The position numbers and the translations under genes are program-made. A stretch of DNA of 13,605 nt, taken from positions 1 through 13,605 of the forward strand of contig JADGJG010000714.1 of the NCBI GenBank assembly GCA_027596195.1. The letters run 5' to 3'. This document shows positions 1-9,500 of this stretch, piece by piece. Positions within the stretch are counted from its first letter, which is position 1; every line of letters begins with the position of its first letter. The notes beneath the pieces were generated by a model that was not told the DNA's origin, did no database searches, and worked only from the letters and a program-made list of their open reading frames with translations. The DNA is from Podochytrium sp. JEL0797 (taxonomy: Eukaryota; Chytridiomycota; Chytridiomycetes; Chytridiales; Chytriomycetaceae).

Positions 1-393
1 TCGCCTCAAATATAATTGGTAAGCAAACTCGCACGCGGGACTGGGGGCTGCTGCGCCTCCCTGGGGCTTGAGGGCCGCACAGTGGGGGCCATCTATGACA
101 GCCTATGCTAAATTATGTTCTTGAGTAGCGTGTGGAGAAGTGTTTCTATCACCTCCTGGAAAAGGAAGAGAATGGTTCTCGGATTCACGGTCAGCCAAGT
201 TTCAAATTTAAAAGACGTGTTGAATTGACACCTCCACGTGGAGTCGTGATTCTTCTGGTTCGGTCGAATCGCATTGGATGGATTATTTGCTAAGCCCCGA
301 CTAACACCCCGCCCATGCGCCCCTCTCCGAGCCCTAGACCATCTCCAAAGACAGTCATCTGGCTGGCAACAGCAACCGTGCTTCAAACGAGGG
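1..393 (+). repeat. Left arm of terminal inverted repeat
   Basis: Positions 1-252 match the reverse complement of 13354-13605 with only five substitutions (left positions 100, 167, 233, 238, 240) and no gaps, about 98% identity. From 253 to about 393 the match continues but drops to roughly two thirds identity with small indels. The shared stretch around 330-393 (CTCCGAGCCC, AGACC, CAAACGAGGG) shows that homology persists. The outer repeat tip is base 1 of the window, so no flanking target-site duplication can be examined. The arm carries a 12-bp palindrome at 232-243 (CTCCACGTGGAG) that two of the substitutions destroy in the right arm. I see no convincing coding sequence in it. Confidence 0.97.
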
Positions 394-714
394 CGAAGCC
401 AGAGAGAGGATCGATTTGCTCAATCTCGTCGGTGTCGAATGCGACTCGTGGATTTCTTTACTGTGTTCTTTGCTTCATTTTATACCACGATGGGAATTCT
501 GAAGTCTTTAATTCCAGCTGTCCATCAATTAGTTACGATACTCGATGGCAAACCCGTGTCGCTTGGCGATAATCTCGAATTAAACTCAGAGAAACCTTGC
601 GCTTGCCTTAGGCTTGTAATAAATAAATAATTCTTTTAATGAATCGCTTTCGCGCGGTCGGACTGCGGTCGGATGTCAAGCGGAGCTCGATGGAAAATTC
701 GTTTTGGTTCGCCT
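394..714. other. Non-coding spacer between repeat and peptidase pseudogene
   Basis: About 320 bp with no recognisable gene. Open frames exist here, one running from inside the repeat to 630, but their translations look like nothing I know and have no domain pattern. Near 618-631 there is an AATAAATAAATAA run that could be a poly(A) signal. In the right arm the matching interval, between the repeat and the same peptidase codon, is about 1.9 kb and carries the promoter and N-terminal half of the peptidase gene. The left arm has therefore lost roughly 1.6 kb here, if the arms share an origin. Confidence 0.6.
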
Positions 715-1796
715 CTTGCCACCGATTTCGCTATCTTGACTGCCGAAGCGGGCGAGGGCGGCGAATGGGTTGTCCAGAGTATGAGTTTGGACGGGAACGT
801 CTGGATCGTGAATGTCAACCAATCCGAGCCAATCCGACGCGGCTGTGAAGGTTTACTTCTACAGCCGAATTTTTGTAGTTTGCGAGCCTTTCTGTTTTCG
901 ACCCGTCCCATTCTCGACGATTACCAGCTCAACCAGACGCAAGCCGTTGAAACTACCACTCGCGACGGTTTGAAAATTCTCGCGTACTTGACGGTTCCGA
1001 ACCGCATCGCAGTAGCCGATGGTCAATTCTCCACTGAACCAGTACCGCTTGTTGCTCACATCCACGGAGGCCCCTACGCGCGCGACGATTATGGGTTCAA
1101 CAGATCCCACCAGCTCTTTGCGGATAGAGGACACGCCGTCATCTCTACCCAGTTCCGCGGGTCCACGGGATTCGGGAAAGCGTTCCTTGCTGCCGCGACC
1201 GGTGAATGGGGCGGCAAGATGCACGACGACATTATCGACGCGTGTAATTGGGCCGTTGGTGCAGGGATTGCGTTGCAGGACAAGATTGCGATCCACGGTG
1301 GATGGTATGGAGATCCTTCCGCTCTCGTGGGTGTGACGTTTACGCCTGAATATTTTTTTTGCGCGGTGGACATGGTGGGACCTTCAAACAGCTGCACTCT
1401 TATCGACTCCATTCCGGCTTACTGGGGTCCCATCAAGGCCATATTGTCGATGCGCATTGGTGCCCACACTGACCCCGAGGAAGGTCGCGCGTTTTTGCTT
1501 TCGCGTTCTCCTATCTCGCGAGTCGACAGCATTTGCCGCCCGTTGCTGATTGGGCAGGGTACCAATTACCCCAGAGTCAAGTGAAGCTGAGTCGGACTAG
1601 ATTTTCGAGGCCGTGCAGTGGCCAAGGATATTCGTGTCACGTATGTGTTGTATCCTAATGAGGGACATGTATTTGCGAGACCACCGAACAATATTTCGTT
1701 TACGGCCGTCACGGAGGCGTCCTTGGCGAAACCTTTGGGATGAGAGTGTGAAGAGGTGGAGATCTCGTTTGAAGGATCGACGATTGAGTTCAAGGC
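715..1796 (+). pseudogene. Decayed copy of the S9 peptidase gene (C-terminal half only)
   Basis: This is a truncated paralogue of the peptidase encoded by the complement of 10191-12354. It aligns to 10222-11283 in inverted orientation and covers the end of the propeller and the alpha/beta-hydrolase domain. An open frame runs to the stop at 1582-1584, and over its last 199 codons about 89% of residues match the intact protein. The defects are clear. The catalytic Ser of GGSYGG is Trp (codon 1303-1305), and the catalytic Asp of ANDPRV is Tyr (1567-1569). A 10-bp tandem duplication at 819-838 shifts the frame until a net 2-bp insertion near 860-890 restores it. A 1-bp insertion at about 1582 creates the stop. 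Beyond it, recognisable but frame-broken sequence includes the region of the catalytic His (CAT at 1666-1668). The N-terminal half is absent. Residues encoded by 673-714 are not peptidase-derived. Confidence 0.95.
819..838 (+). repeat. 10-bp tandem duplication in the pseudogene
   Basis: CCAATCCGAG is followed at once by CCAATCCGAC. The intact peptidase gene has one copy at the matching position, so this is a +10 slippage event that shifts the reading frame. Confidence 0.85.
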
Positions 1797-3495
1797 TAAT
1801 AAAGAAGAGTAATTCAAGTCTGTTTGAAGAACGCGGCAATAGCAGCAGCAACTAGTAATCGGCATGGTGCCCACTGTTGGAAGCGTTTGACAAAAGTGAG
1901 CGTCGACGCGTTCCAAATTTGCACACGCCAACCCCAAATTGCAAGGTCTCGTTTGGTCACTGTTTATTTTATACTTAGCCGACAGAATGTAAACTCGCAG
2001 CAGGCCGTCTTTCCGCCCGACAGCTCAATGGGAAAGATGTGCGTCGGCCGCATCCCCTGCGCCGCTGGCATTATGGAAACTTTGAGGTCTTGGAACGTTG
2101 TGAGACAGGGCAACCACTCATGTGTCGGGTGGATCATGCTGTTGGATGGATGCTCACAAGGGTGCATGTGCGCAGGTCATCCCCCTTTCCCCCCCACCCA
2201 TAAATCGGTCCTAGCTGAACCAGCACGCATCGAAGCAACAAGCACGCATCGTCCGCACCCATCGGCAATGGCCCTCCTCACCAACCCGCCAAAAAATGCG
2301 CAGTCGGGCTTTTCCGGGCGGGAAATGCCTCGGGTCTTTTTGCACGACTTGACCACACCAAAAAAGCTATAAATAGCGACAGTCCCCCGGCCCCCTTTTT
2401 TCTTCTTCAGAAGTGAATCGTCAAATAAATCCGTTTTATTTACGATGCCCTCAAATACTAAACCACGCGCGGATCTATACCCTTGGCATTTGCATCCCAG
2501 CACGCCTCATGGGCTTCCAGTCCACGTACGAACAACGGGCATGGCATCTCTGATCGAACGCTCTCTACATTGGAGCGTTTGTATTTGTGTCTCTACATTT
2601 CCCTCTCTTCTCTCACTCTCTCCTCTCCCTCGATCGGTGTACTGTGCGCAGTTCTGCTGATTTTGTAATGCTGTCAAAAAATGAAAAAAGTAAAAACGTC
2701 GACCTTTTCTGCATTCTGTGCATCCACTCGTTGCCTTCGCATCCACTGGTTAAACGGGGATTAGATTGCGGATCCTTCTTAAATCACGAATATAAAAAAA
2801 GCGTTTCCTGTCTCTCGCTGTCACGATCTGCGCCCTCGTTGGACTTAGTTTTCGGCGGAATGAAGACAGAAACGAATACAAAGATCAAGTTTGGCCAACT
2901 CTTTTATTTATCTAGTACAAGGAAAGGGGGGCGAAGGAGAGGGAGGGAGAGTCTGCAGAATGTTTCGCCTCATTTTCCCCTTCTCGGCCAAGATTCAGGC
3001 ATACGGAAAGGAAACTTTAAAGACGGCGGGCTGTAAGGACCCATATTTGCTCTTTCCACAACGCCATTTCTCAAGGTTCCACGGGTTCTGGAGCTCGATG
3101 GTATAGTTGGGAGGGTTTGAGGGGGATTGAGGGGGTGAGGATGTTGGGGGAGTTCGTACGAACAGATGTGGGAGAGAAGGAGGTGCTTCGAAGGGCCAGC
3201 GATGCCTGCAAGAGGATTCGGTGGTGTCGGAGGGTGATCGCGGAGTTTGGCGTGAAGAATTTTTGGAAAAAAAAAAAAAACAAAAAGCGCCTTTTGTGCA
3301 ACAAAATTCCCCGAGGCCCCCCCGAATGTTGGAGAAGCGGAGAGAACTCTACTGTATTTTACACATTGGACACACAGGTTTTTAGTGCATTAGTGTGTGA
3401 ATTTGAAATATACGACTTTGCTGAGCATTTGCATGTTTGTGGACGCCCGCATGGAGCCAGCTTGTGGGATCATTTGCTGGCAAGCAGCGCATCCG
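1797..3495. other. Gene-poor interval of unknown origin in the left arm
   Basis: About 1.7 kb with no gene I can support. If the two arms are one inverted duplication, this interval takes the place of about 2.6 kb of right-arm sequence (most of the Ser-rich gene), yet I find no match to that gene here. The interval holds a TATA-like core promoter near 2368, a small hairpin at 2557-2579, a pyrimidine tract at about 2595-2635, a purine tract at about 2920-2950, G-rich sequence at 3108-3150 and a 14-base A run at about 3268. Short open frames here (for example 2445-2660, or 3117 onwards on the plus strand) have low-complexity or unrecognisable translations. Confidence 0.55.
2366..2405 (+). promoter_or_regulatory. 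Candidate TATA-box core promoter without an identified gene
   Basis: CTATAAATAG at about 2367-2376 is followed some 25-30 bases later by a pyrimidine-rich run (CCCCCTTTTTTCTTCTTCAG), a layout typical of a fungal core promoter with initiator. The first downstream ATG is at 2445 and opens a 71-codon frame with no recognisable product. It may be the remnant of a lost gene's promoter, or may drive a transcript I cannot identify. Supported by motif spacing only. Confidence 0.4.
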
Positions 3496-3591
3496 CATGA
3501 GCCAATTGGACGGTTTAGTTGAGAAAGTGGAAGCTTAAGTGGGTTTTGTCAAACACGATTCCGTCCACTCGAATGTTCAATTCCTGAATCC
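3496..3591 (+). pseudogene. Fragment of the Ser-rich gene (internal repeat segment)
   Basis: This 96-bp stretch matches the reverse complement of 7559-7655, inside the large Ser-rich gene, at roughly 80-85% identity. It translates as M-S-Q-L-D-G-L-V-E-K-V-E-A, then a TAA stop, then VGFVKHDSVHSNV. The intact gene reads MNQLDSFVEKVEAQVGIAKHDSVRSNAS. The in-frame stop and lack of flanking coding sequence make it a relic. It lies on the opposite strand to the intact gene and inward of the peptidase pseudogene, the same order as on the right arm. It ends about 90 bp before the start codon of the next gene. Confidence 0.88.
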
Positions 3592-3680
3592 ATGAGATAG
3601 CGGTTGGATTATGCTAACAATTACGACTATGGGACGATGGGGCTGTTAAAAAATCCTTAGAAAATTTTCAAAAAAACAAC

Positions 3681-4650
3681 ATGCAGCTCGGACTCTTTGC
3701 TGTTCTCACCACGATCGCCTCGTTCGCGGCTGCGATTGACGCCCCCGCCCTCAACACATGCTCCAAGACCTCGTACCCCCCTCTCTACCACCCTGGTGTG
3801 ACTACCGAGCCCTTGGTGCAAGTCACTGAAGGCCAGGTCTTGAACCCTGTCAACAAGCTGTTCTGCTCGGGAACCTTTTTGTTTGTGGACGGATGCACTG
3901 TAAGTATAGTAATTGCGTTGTGTGATTGATGGGGTGGACGGAGATTGTGCCGCAACTCTCCCCTTCACAAGCCCCAAACGCAATATAAGCCCCACGTGAA
4001 CCGAAAGCCCCATTCACTGACTGCAATTCTTTTTGCACAGTTCACTATCAAGAACTTCACCTTCCTCAACGCCTACCAGTCGCACTGGTACGGAGGAGTT
4101 GTCGGCATGGTCAACGGCCAGATCGAGTCGAACCAGAACGCCGTCAACATGGTCGCTGGATTTGTGCCCCCGTCCAACGGGATGGATCACACCTTCAACT
4201 TGATTACCACTCCCGGAGCGTCGTATTCGTGAGTCGTTGATTGTTTATCAACCGAACCTTTTTTTATTGATCATTATTACACATCTACAGATTCTTCAGC
4301 ATCAACCAGCTCAGACTCTTTGATGTCCTCCAGCACCAGCTCATTTGCACCATTGACTTGCCTTGTGAGTTTTGTTTTTTGGGGTGGTGGCGGGAGTTGC
4401 TATCTGTTCTTGGGGGGGTGGAGATGGGTGAAACTGAACCCTGTTTGTTTCCTTGGCAGACAACAACCCCAATATTCCTGGCAGTGGAGGTGATGCGCCT
4501 GCAGCCTCTGCCACGACTGCTGGCCCTGCTGCGTCCAAGACTGCGACTGTTAGCGGCGGTGCTGCCGTGGCCACTTCGACGACCACTTCTGGAGCGATGG
4601 AAATTGCTGCTGGGTTCATGTCTGCTGTTGCGGGAGCGTTGCTTATTTAA
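3681..4650 (+). CDS. Small secreted, probably GPI-anchored cell-surface protein
   Basis: Four exons: join(3681-3899, 4041-4228, 4291-4364, 4460-4650), giving 223 aa. The three introns (141, 62 and 95 bp) start GTAAGT, GTGAGT and GTGAGT and end CAG. Residues 1-18 form a classical signal peptide (MQLGLFAVLTTIASFAAA). Residues 19-161 form a compact domain with four cysteines (27, 62, 72, 155) and beta-rich patterns (FLFVDGCTFTIKNFTF, SHWYGGVVGMV, FSINQLRLFDVL). The layout faintly recalls DM13-type domains, but I would not assign it. From about 165 a Gly/Ala/Ser/Thr-rich stalk leads to a C-terminal hydrophobic tail (206-223) after a small-residue stretch (TTTSGA), the expected form of a GPI signal with cleavage near 204-205. 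AATAAA at 4683-4688 fits as the poly(A) signal. The start is fixed by the signal peptide. Likely located on the cell wall or plasma membrane surface; its molecular function is unknown. Confidence 0.85.
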
Positions 4651-4682
4651 TTTTGACGTATATTCTCTTTTCACGCTATAAC

Positions 4683-4688
4683 AATAAA
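4683..4688 (+). terminator. Poly(A) signal of the GPI-protein gene
   Basis: AATAAA 33 bases after the stop codon at 4648-4650, the usual distance for a cleavage/polyadenylation signal. Confidence 0.6.
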
Positions 4689-4779
4689 GAGGAGATGTGT
4701 TTAAGTGGTATTATCGAATGAATGATGTAATGTCGGGAGAAAGAATTTTTTAATTTTTGTCGAACACTTCGAGAATTGG

Positions 4780-6469
4780 ATGGCCACCTCATTTTCTGAC
4801 GCAAGGCTTTCCTATTACGGCACTGGGGCTCCTGGCGACCCTTCGCCCGTGGATGGCAGTGGATCGTGTGGCCTGACACCCGTCAACCCGTAAGCACACT
4901 GCCCAATCCGATTCAAACTCGCCTTACCCCCCCTTTCTTGCACAGGAGCTACTTTGCGGCAGTCTCCTCCAACGTGATGAAGTCGCACCCCAACATCTGT
5001 GGGATGTGTGCCCAGATCACTTGTCCTCAGGTATCTTCTAGTTTGCTTGTTCCGGTTGTTACGAGGGTTCAACCCCGATAGATTACTCACTCACGTTCCC
5101 TGTAATCACGGACCTTGTTCATTCATTACTGCTGGCTATTCCTGGATCTATTCTGATACTGCTCCCCACTTAGTGCTCTGGACGCTCCGTTGTTGCCGAG
5201 ATTATTGACACTTGTCCGTCGTGTGACACGACGTCCCTGGCAGTCTCGCTGCCCTCCATGGGGGCCTTGCTGGGCTCCATCTCGAATGCCCAGCACGCGG
5301 GTCTTATACGCGGGGCGTCGTGGGAGCTTGTAACCTGTCCACCCACCCTGGGTCCAGGAGTGTCGCCTGTCCCAACTCTGTTCAGTTCCTCCTCTACTAC
5401 AGCTATTATTGGTGGGTCAGTCCTGTTTACTCTGCTTCAACTAACACACTATTTGTTAGATACCACCTCTGCGTCGACGACTGCCTCATCTGCAATTCTG
5501 ACCTCAGCATTGGGAGGCTCTTCAACGGGTAATGCTCCTCTTTCTTCCGTTGAGAGTCTCACGCCCACCACGTTCTCGTCACCATCATCGCCATCATTAT
5601 CATCATCAATTTCATCTTCAGCCACCATTGCCGGAACCTCCTCGTTGACGAGTGAAGGCGCGGCGACTGTGACCGCAGTGACCACATCTCACCCTAGTGG
5701 TGTTCCTGTGAATACTAGTGCTGGCGGCGGAGGTGGCGCAAACGACAACGGCGGCAGCAGTGGTGCGCGTCGCGAGAGTAAACCCGTCTTGTCAATGCAC
5801 GCTAATCCCTTTTTTTCATACAACAGACTCCGCTAATTCGGGCTCCAGCGCTTCGAACCTGGGCCCCATTCTCGGTGGAGTCGCTGCCGCCGTGTTCCTC
5901 CTTCTCGTTGTCGCGTTTGTCCTGTGGCTCAAAGCCCGCACGGCTCGCGAGCAGAGAGAACAAGCCAATATGCATATCATCAACCGTTTCGGCGGCGGGT
6001 CTACCGGTGGATCCATCGGAAACGCTACGCTGCGTCGCAACGCCTCGATTCCCGACATGTCCATGGTTGCGGGTGCTACGGCTGCGTCGGTTGCTTCTGG
6101 CGCCGCAGGACGTCCTGGAAGCCAAGCGGCTTCGGATGCCGCGTTGGTGGCTCCGGGTGATCACTTTTTGGCCTCTTCATCGGCTCCAGGCTCCATGAGC
6201 AGAAGCGAGCATTATTACCCACCGAACGCGTTCCCGCAGCAGCAGGCAATGTATGCGGCGGCTCCTCCTCAGATGCCGCAGCAGTTTTATCCCCAAGGGC
6301 AGCCGCAGTTGCAGGCTGGGGAGGCGGACTATTCACTCGAGTGGGCGGAATATTTCCGCCAGAATCCTGGTTTGTTTAGTCTTTTTTTATGGGGCACACC
6401 GAGGACTGAACAACCCTTTTATCTCCAGAGGAATATCAAAAATATTACGGCACCTCGATGCCCCGTTGA
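4780..6469 (+). CDS. Membrane protein with double-psi beta-barrel (expansin/RlpA-like) domain
   Basis: Six exons: join(4780-4889, 4946-5030, 5174-5411, 5460-5777, 5827-6369, 6429-6469), 444 aa. Residues 10-121 look like a fungal DPBB domain: YYGTGAPGD near the start, eight cysteines (30, 55, 58, 63, 66, 79, 82, 120), the IIDTCPSC motif with Asp77, and a final SWELVTCP strand. Related domains occur in expansin-like and loosenin-like proteins, which bind or loosen polysaccharide. A Ser/Thr-rich linker (about 122-240) follows, then one membrane helix (about 264-285, ending WLKAR) and a cytoplasmic tail rich in Ala, Gly, Gln and Pro. The tail ends in a compact motif, EWAEYFRQNPEEYQKYYG. This suggests a type I membrane protein displaying a wall-binding domain. 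Oddly, no signal peptide precedes the domain: the frame upstream of ATG 4780 is open only to 4726 and has no Met. An upstream exon may be missed or lost. The 48-bp third intron is in frame and could also be retained. Confidence 0.8.
5412..5459 (+). other. 48-bp in-frame intron (possible retained exon)
   Basis: GTGGGT donor, CTAAC branch-like site and TTGTTAG acceptor make a good minimal intron. It is a multiple of three and contains no stop, so the unspliced form reads through and adds 16 residues, mostly hydrophobic, to the Ser-rich linker. Splicing is my preferred call because the size and branch motif match the other introns here. Confidence 0.65.
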
Positions 6470-6508
6470 AGCCTTTCTTGCATCTGTCCTCGTCCCTGTT
6501 TTCTTCCG

Positions 6509-6514
6509 TTTATT
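6509..6514 (-). terminator. Poly(A) signal of the Ser-rich gene
   Basis: Minus-strand AATAAA about 36 bases after the stop at 6550-6552. It lies in the 80-bp gap between two convergent stop codons, so the 3' ends of the two transcripts probably overlap. Confidence 0.6.
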
Positions 6515-6549
6515 CTTTTGTCTTTCGAGTAAAGGTTATATTAATCTCA

Positions 6550-9500
6550 TTATCTGAGTGAACTTGTGTCCGATCTTGAGTCTTGGTTGTTGTTTTCTCT
6601 CGATTTGGGTCTCCTCAATTTTCCCGACCCTCCGGTGCTCCGCGAATTCGGGATCGTCACGGGTTTGAATTTCTCGGTTTTGACGCCTCCTTCATCTGCT
6701 TTGCTCGACCTCCCACTCATTCCGCGAGATGACGTTGAAGAAGTGATAGAATGCTCTCGAGATTTTCCATTCATTGACGATGCCGAATCGCGTTCCAAAC
6801 GGTCTCTCTTGTTTACCCCCGCTGCCGCGTCACTCCCACTACTTGTTCGAACTGTACCCTCCTTAGACAAGCTCCCACCCCGCGGATTCACACCCTCCCC
6901 GTTGCGAAACACAGACGCGACGCTCGATTCGCTCGGTGTCTGTTTGAACAGTCCAGCACTGCCTAAAGAATCGCGTTTCTTGGGCTTGGGTGTTTCTCCT
7001 CCTGTTGTGATGTGGTTCAGTTCGGTGAGGGAGGAAGGGGTGTCTGGTTTGAACATGTTTTGCTGCGATTCGGTGGGAAGGTCTGGGTGGTATTCAAAGT
7101 CTTGGGACGCGTCCGAGGGGTTGAAGAGGTTGGTGCTTTGGTGCGGGCTTTTGAGTGAGGAGGTGGTGGTCGAGGGTTTGGAATCTGCGATGTCTTTTTT
7201 TTTTAGTGTGAAGGAGTGGGGAGAGGTGTGGTGCGGTGTTATGCTCACCTCCTGAATGCACGGATGATTTTGAAATGCTATGGAGTTTAGATTGAACAGA
7301 ATCTTTGAGTCCCGCAAGTTTGCCCAGCAACCCACCGCCGCCACTGTGGTGAGAGCCCGTCTCTTCATTGTGAATCGGAGCTGTGATACTTTGTTTCGAC
7401 TTGATGGTGGATGCTTCGGCTTCAGAGGTTCGACCAGAGGAAGTCAGAGAAGACCCCCATTCAGACTGGGATCCCCGTCTCGAATCCGAGTCCGCTGCCG
7501 AATCACGTAGCGCAAGACGGCTCCCTTGAATTGGGGACGATTGTTTCGCAGTCGCGCTGGATTGGGGAATCGAAGCGTTCGAGCGGACGGAATCGTGTTT
7601 GGCAATGCCCACCTGGGCTTCCACTTTTTCAACAAAACTGTCCAATTGGTTCATGAGACTTGCGATTTTCCCATGAGATACGACGCTAGACTTGTTGGAT
7701 GCGTTGTTTCCTAATGCCGAAGGTGTCAAAGAAGGTTTCCTCGACGCAGCATCTTCCGACTCCTCTGTGGTCATTGACTCGCGCGGATACGCATTCCTGT
7801 CGCCATGATTCGAAGAATATGTGTCAGATAAGAGCGATTGAGGAATCGACGCGTTCGAGCTGACGGAAGCGTGTTTGGTCAAGAGGTTGGCACTCGCAAG
7901 CACCTTGGATTCCACTTTCTCAACGAAATTGTCCAATTGATTCATGAGGCCCGTAATTTTTCCGTGCGATACTACGCTTGACTTGGAAGATTGCGCAGGG
8001 TGCGGGTGTGTCTCTGCGGCACAAAACACAACAGATTTTAATATCGCCGGGTTGCGTCAACACACACGGCTCAGATTCACCTGAATGCAATGAATTCACT
8101 ACACTTTCTGCTTTGGACTGAATTGAATCCGTGTCACTGTCGACGATTCTCCTCGGGTATGGAGTGTTTGCAAATCCGGGCGCCTCAGAGGCGGCAATCG
8201 ATTGAGACGACTTTTTTGCATCCGAATCAGTGAGATGGGCAGATTCCACCACGCTATTAATTCGTGACTGGATGGACTGCGATACAGTTTGTTCGAGTTT
8301 CGACAACAAGCTCGGCTTTTCTGATTTCGCTGTCGATTTTGAAGCCAACGACTCGCGTTCAAGGAGAGATGCTGTGTCGCTTCCTATTTTGGAGGCGATG
8401 GAATCTGTCGGTCTATTTTGAGATTTTTCTGACGCGTGCGACTGCATCGAGGTTTTGGAGCCGCTGGTGTTCAAGTTTTGAGTTGGAGATTCGCCTCCAA
8501 CAGATCGATTCGATGACGCCCCAGAATCTCGGACAGTTCCAACGGGACTCGGACTTCGAGATACTTTCTTGATCAATTTGATTCCTTCCGCGAACGAGTC
8601 CAACACTTCGGTCATGTGAGAAGAAGCCTCGCGAATCGTGGACGTTACAGACAATCTGTCTTCGCCGCTACTGCTGTCTTGCATTGACGAGGATGTTACT
8701 TGGCTCATCCTCGCAACGTCTTCTCCCCCCCCTGCTTCGAGCACAGAAGATGCCGTGATTTCACTTGTTGGGAACACATCCGAATCAACCTCTGAAACTT
8801 GATCAATCTCTTCGTCAGCTGCTGTCTCTTCTTCAGCTACCAGTTCTGTATCAACTTTTTTCACCCCTTCTTCTCCTCCCTCCGACTCAAACTTCACAGA
8901 AGACGCGTTCGATTTCGTCACTGACGCTGGTCCAACGTCTCGTTTCAAGAAACCCTTCCCATCCACCCTCAACGACGAGAACGATCCCATCGCGCTTTCG
9001 ATATGCGCTGTGGCTGATTTGATGGACGATGACAGCGAAACGGCGTTGTGGGGATGGTGCGGGTGGTGCTTCGATGACGAGCTGGAGCTTTGGGGACGCG
9101 AGGTGGCGAGCGGGCTCGATGGTTTGGAAGCTGACTTTGATTTCAGTTTGTTTGGGGTCAGAGATCGCGTGGAACTTTTGATGGATGTGCGGCTGCGCGA
9201 GGGTGTGGGTTCGGAGGCTTCGCTTCCGGTGTCTGAGGCTGAGGATTCGCTCTCGAATGTTGTGATTGGTTGCTGAGAATTTGTGGATTTTGAAGTGGAG
9301 TCGGAAAACTTTGGGTCCACATGCTCAACGTGAGACTTTTCGGTTTCTGGAGGTGGACCGCTCCATCCTGGTTTTCCATTGTTGTGAATCCCTCCACTCA
9401 CGGCAATGACGCCAAATACGTCGGCCTGATTTGCAGAATATGCGGATGGAATTGCTTTTTGGGTGGACGCGGTTTGCGGCTTATTTGACGGTGATTCTGC

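Noticed and set aside
673..1584. A 303-codon open frame as a functional peptidase
   Set aside because: It lacks the propeller, catalytic Ser and catalytic Asp. Its first 14 codons are unrelated sequence, and peptidase homology continues past its stop in other frames.
715..1796. Repeat-induced point mutation as the cause of decay
   Set aside because: Differences include transversions, a tandem duplication and single-base insertions, and are not limited to C-to-T or G-to-A changes.
3117..3500. A 127-codon plus-strand frame with a Lys/Arg-rich middle
   Set aside because: The composition follows G/A-rich DNA and a 14-base A run. There is no recognised domain and no matching minus-strand or right-arm homologue, so it is insufficient for a gene call.
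6566..7255. A 229-codon open frame on the plus strand
   Set aside because: It is antisense to exons 3-4 of the Ser-rich gene, whose splice joins are consistent in phase.
7559..7985. Possible CRISPR-like or satellite array
   Set aside because: There are only two diverged units, in frame within a spliced gene. They are protein-coding repeats.
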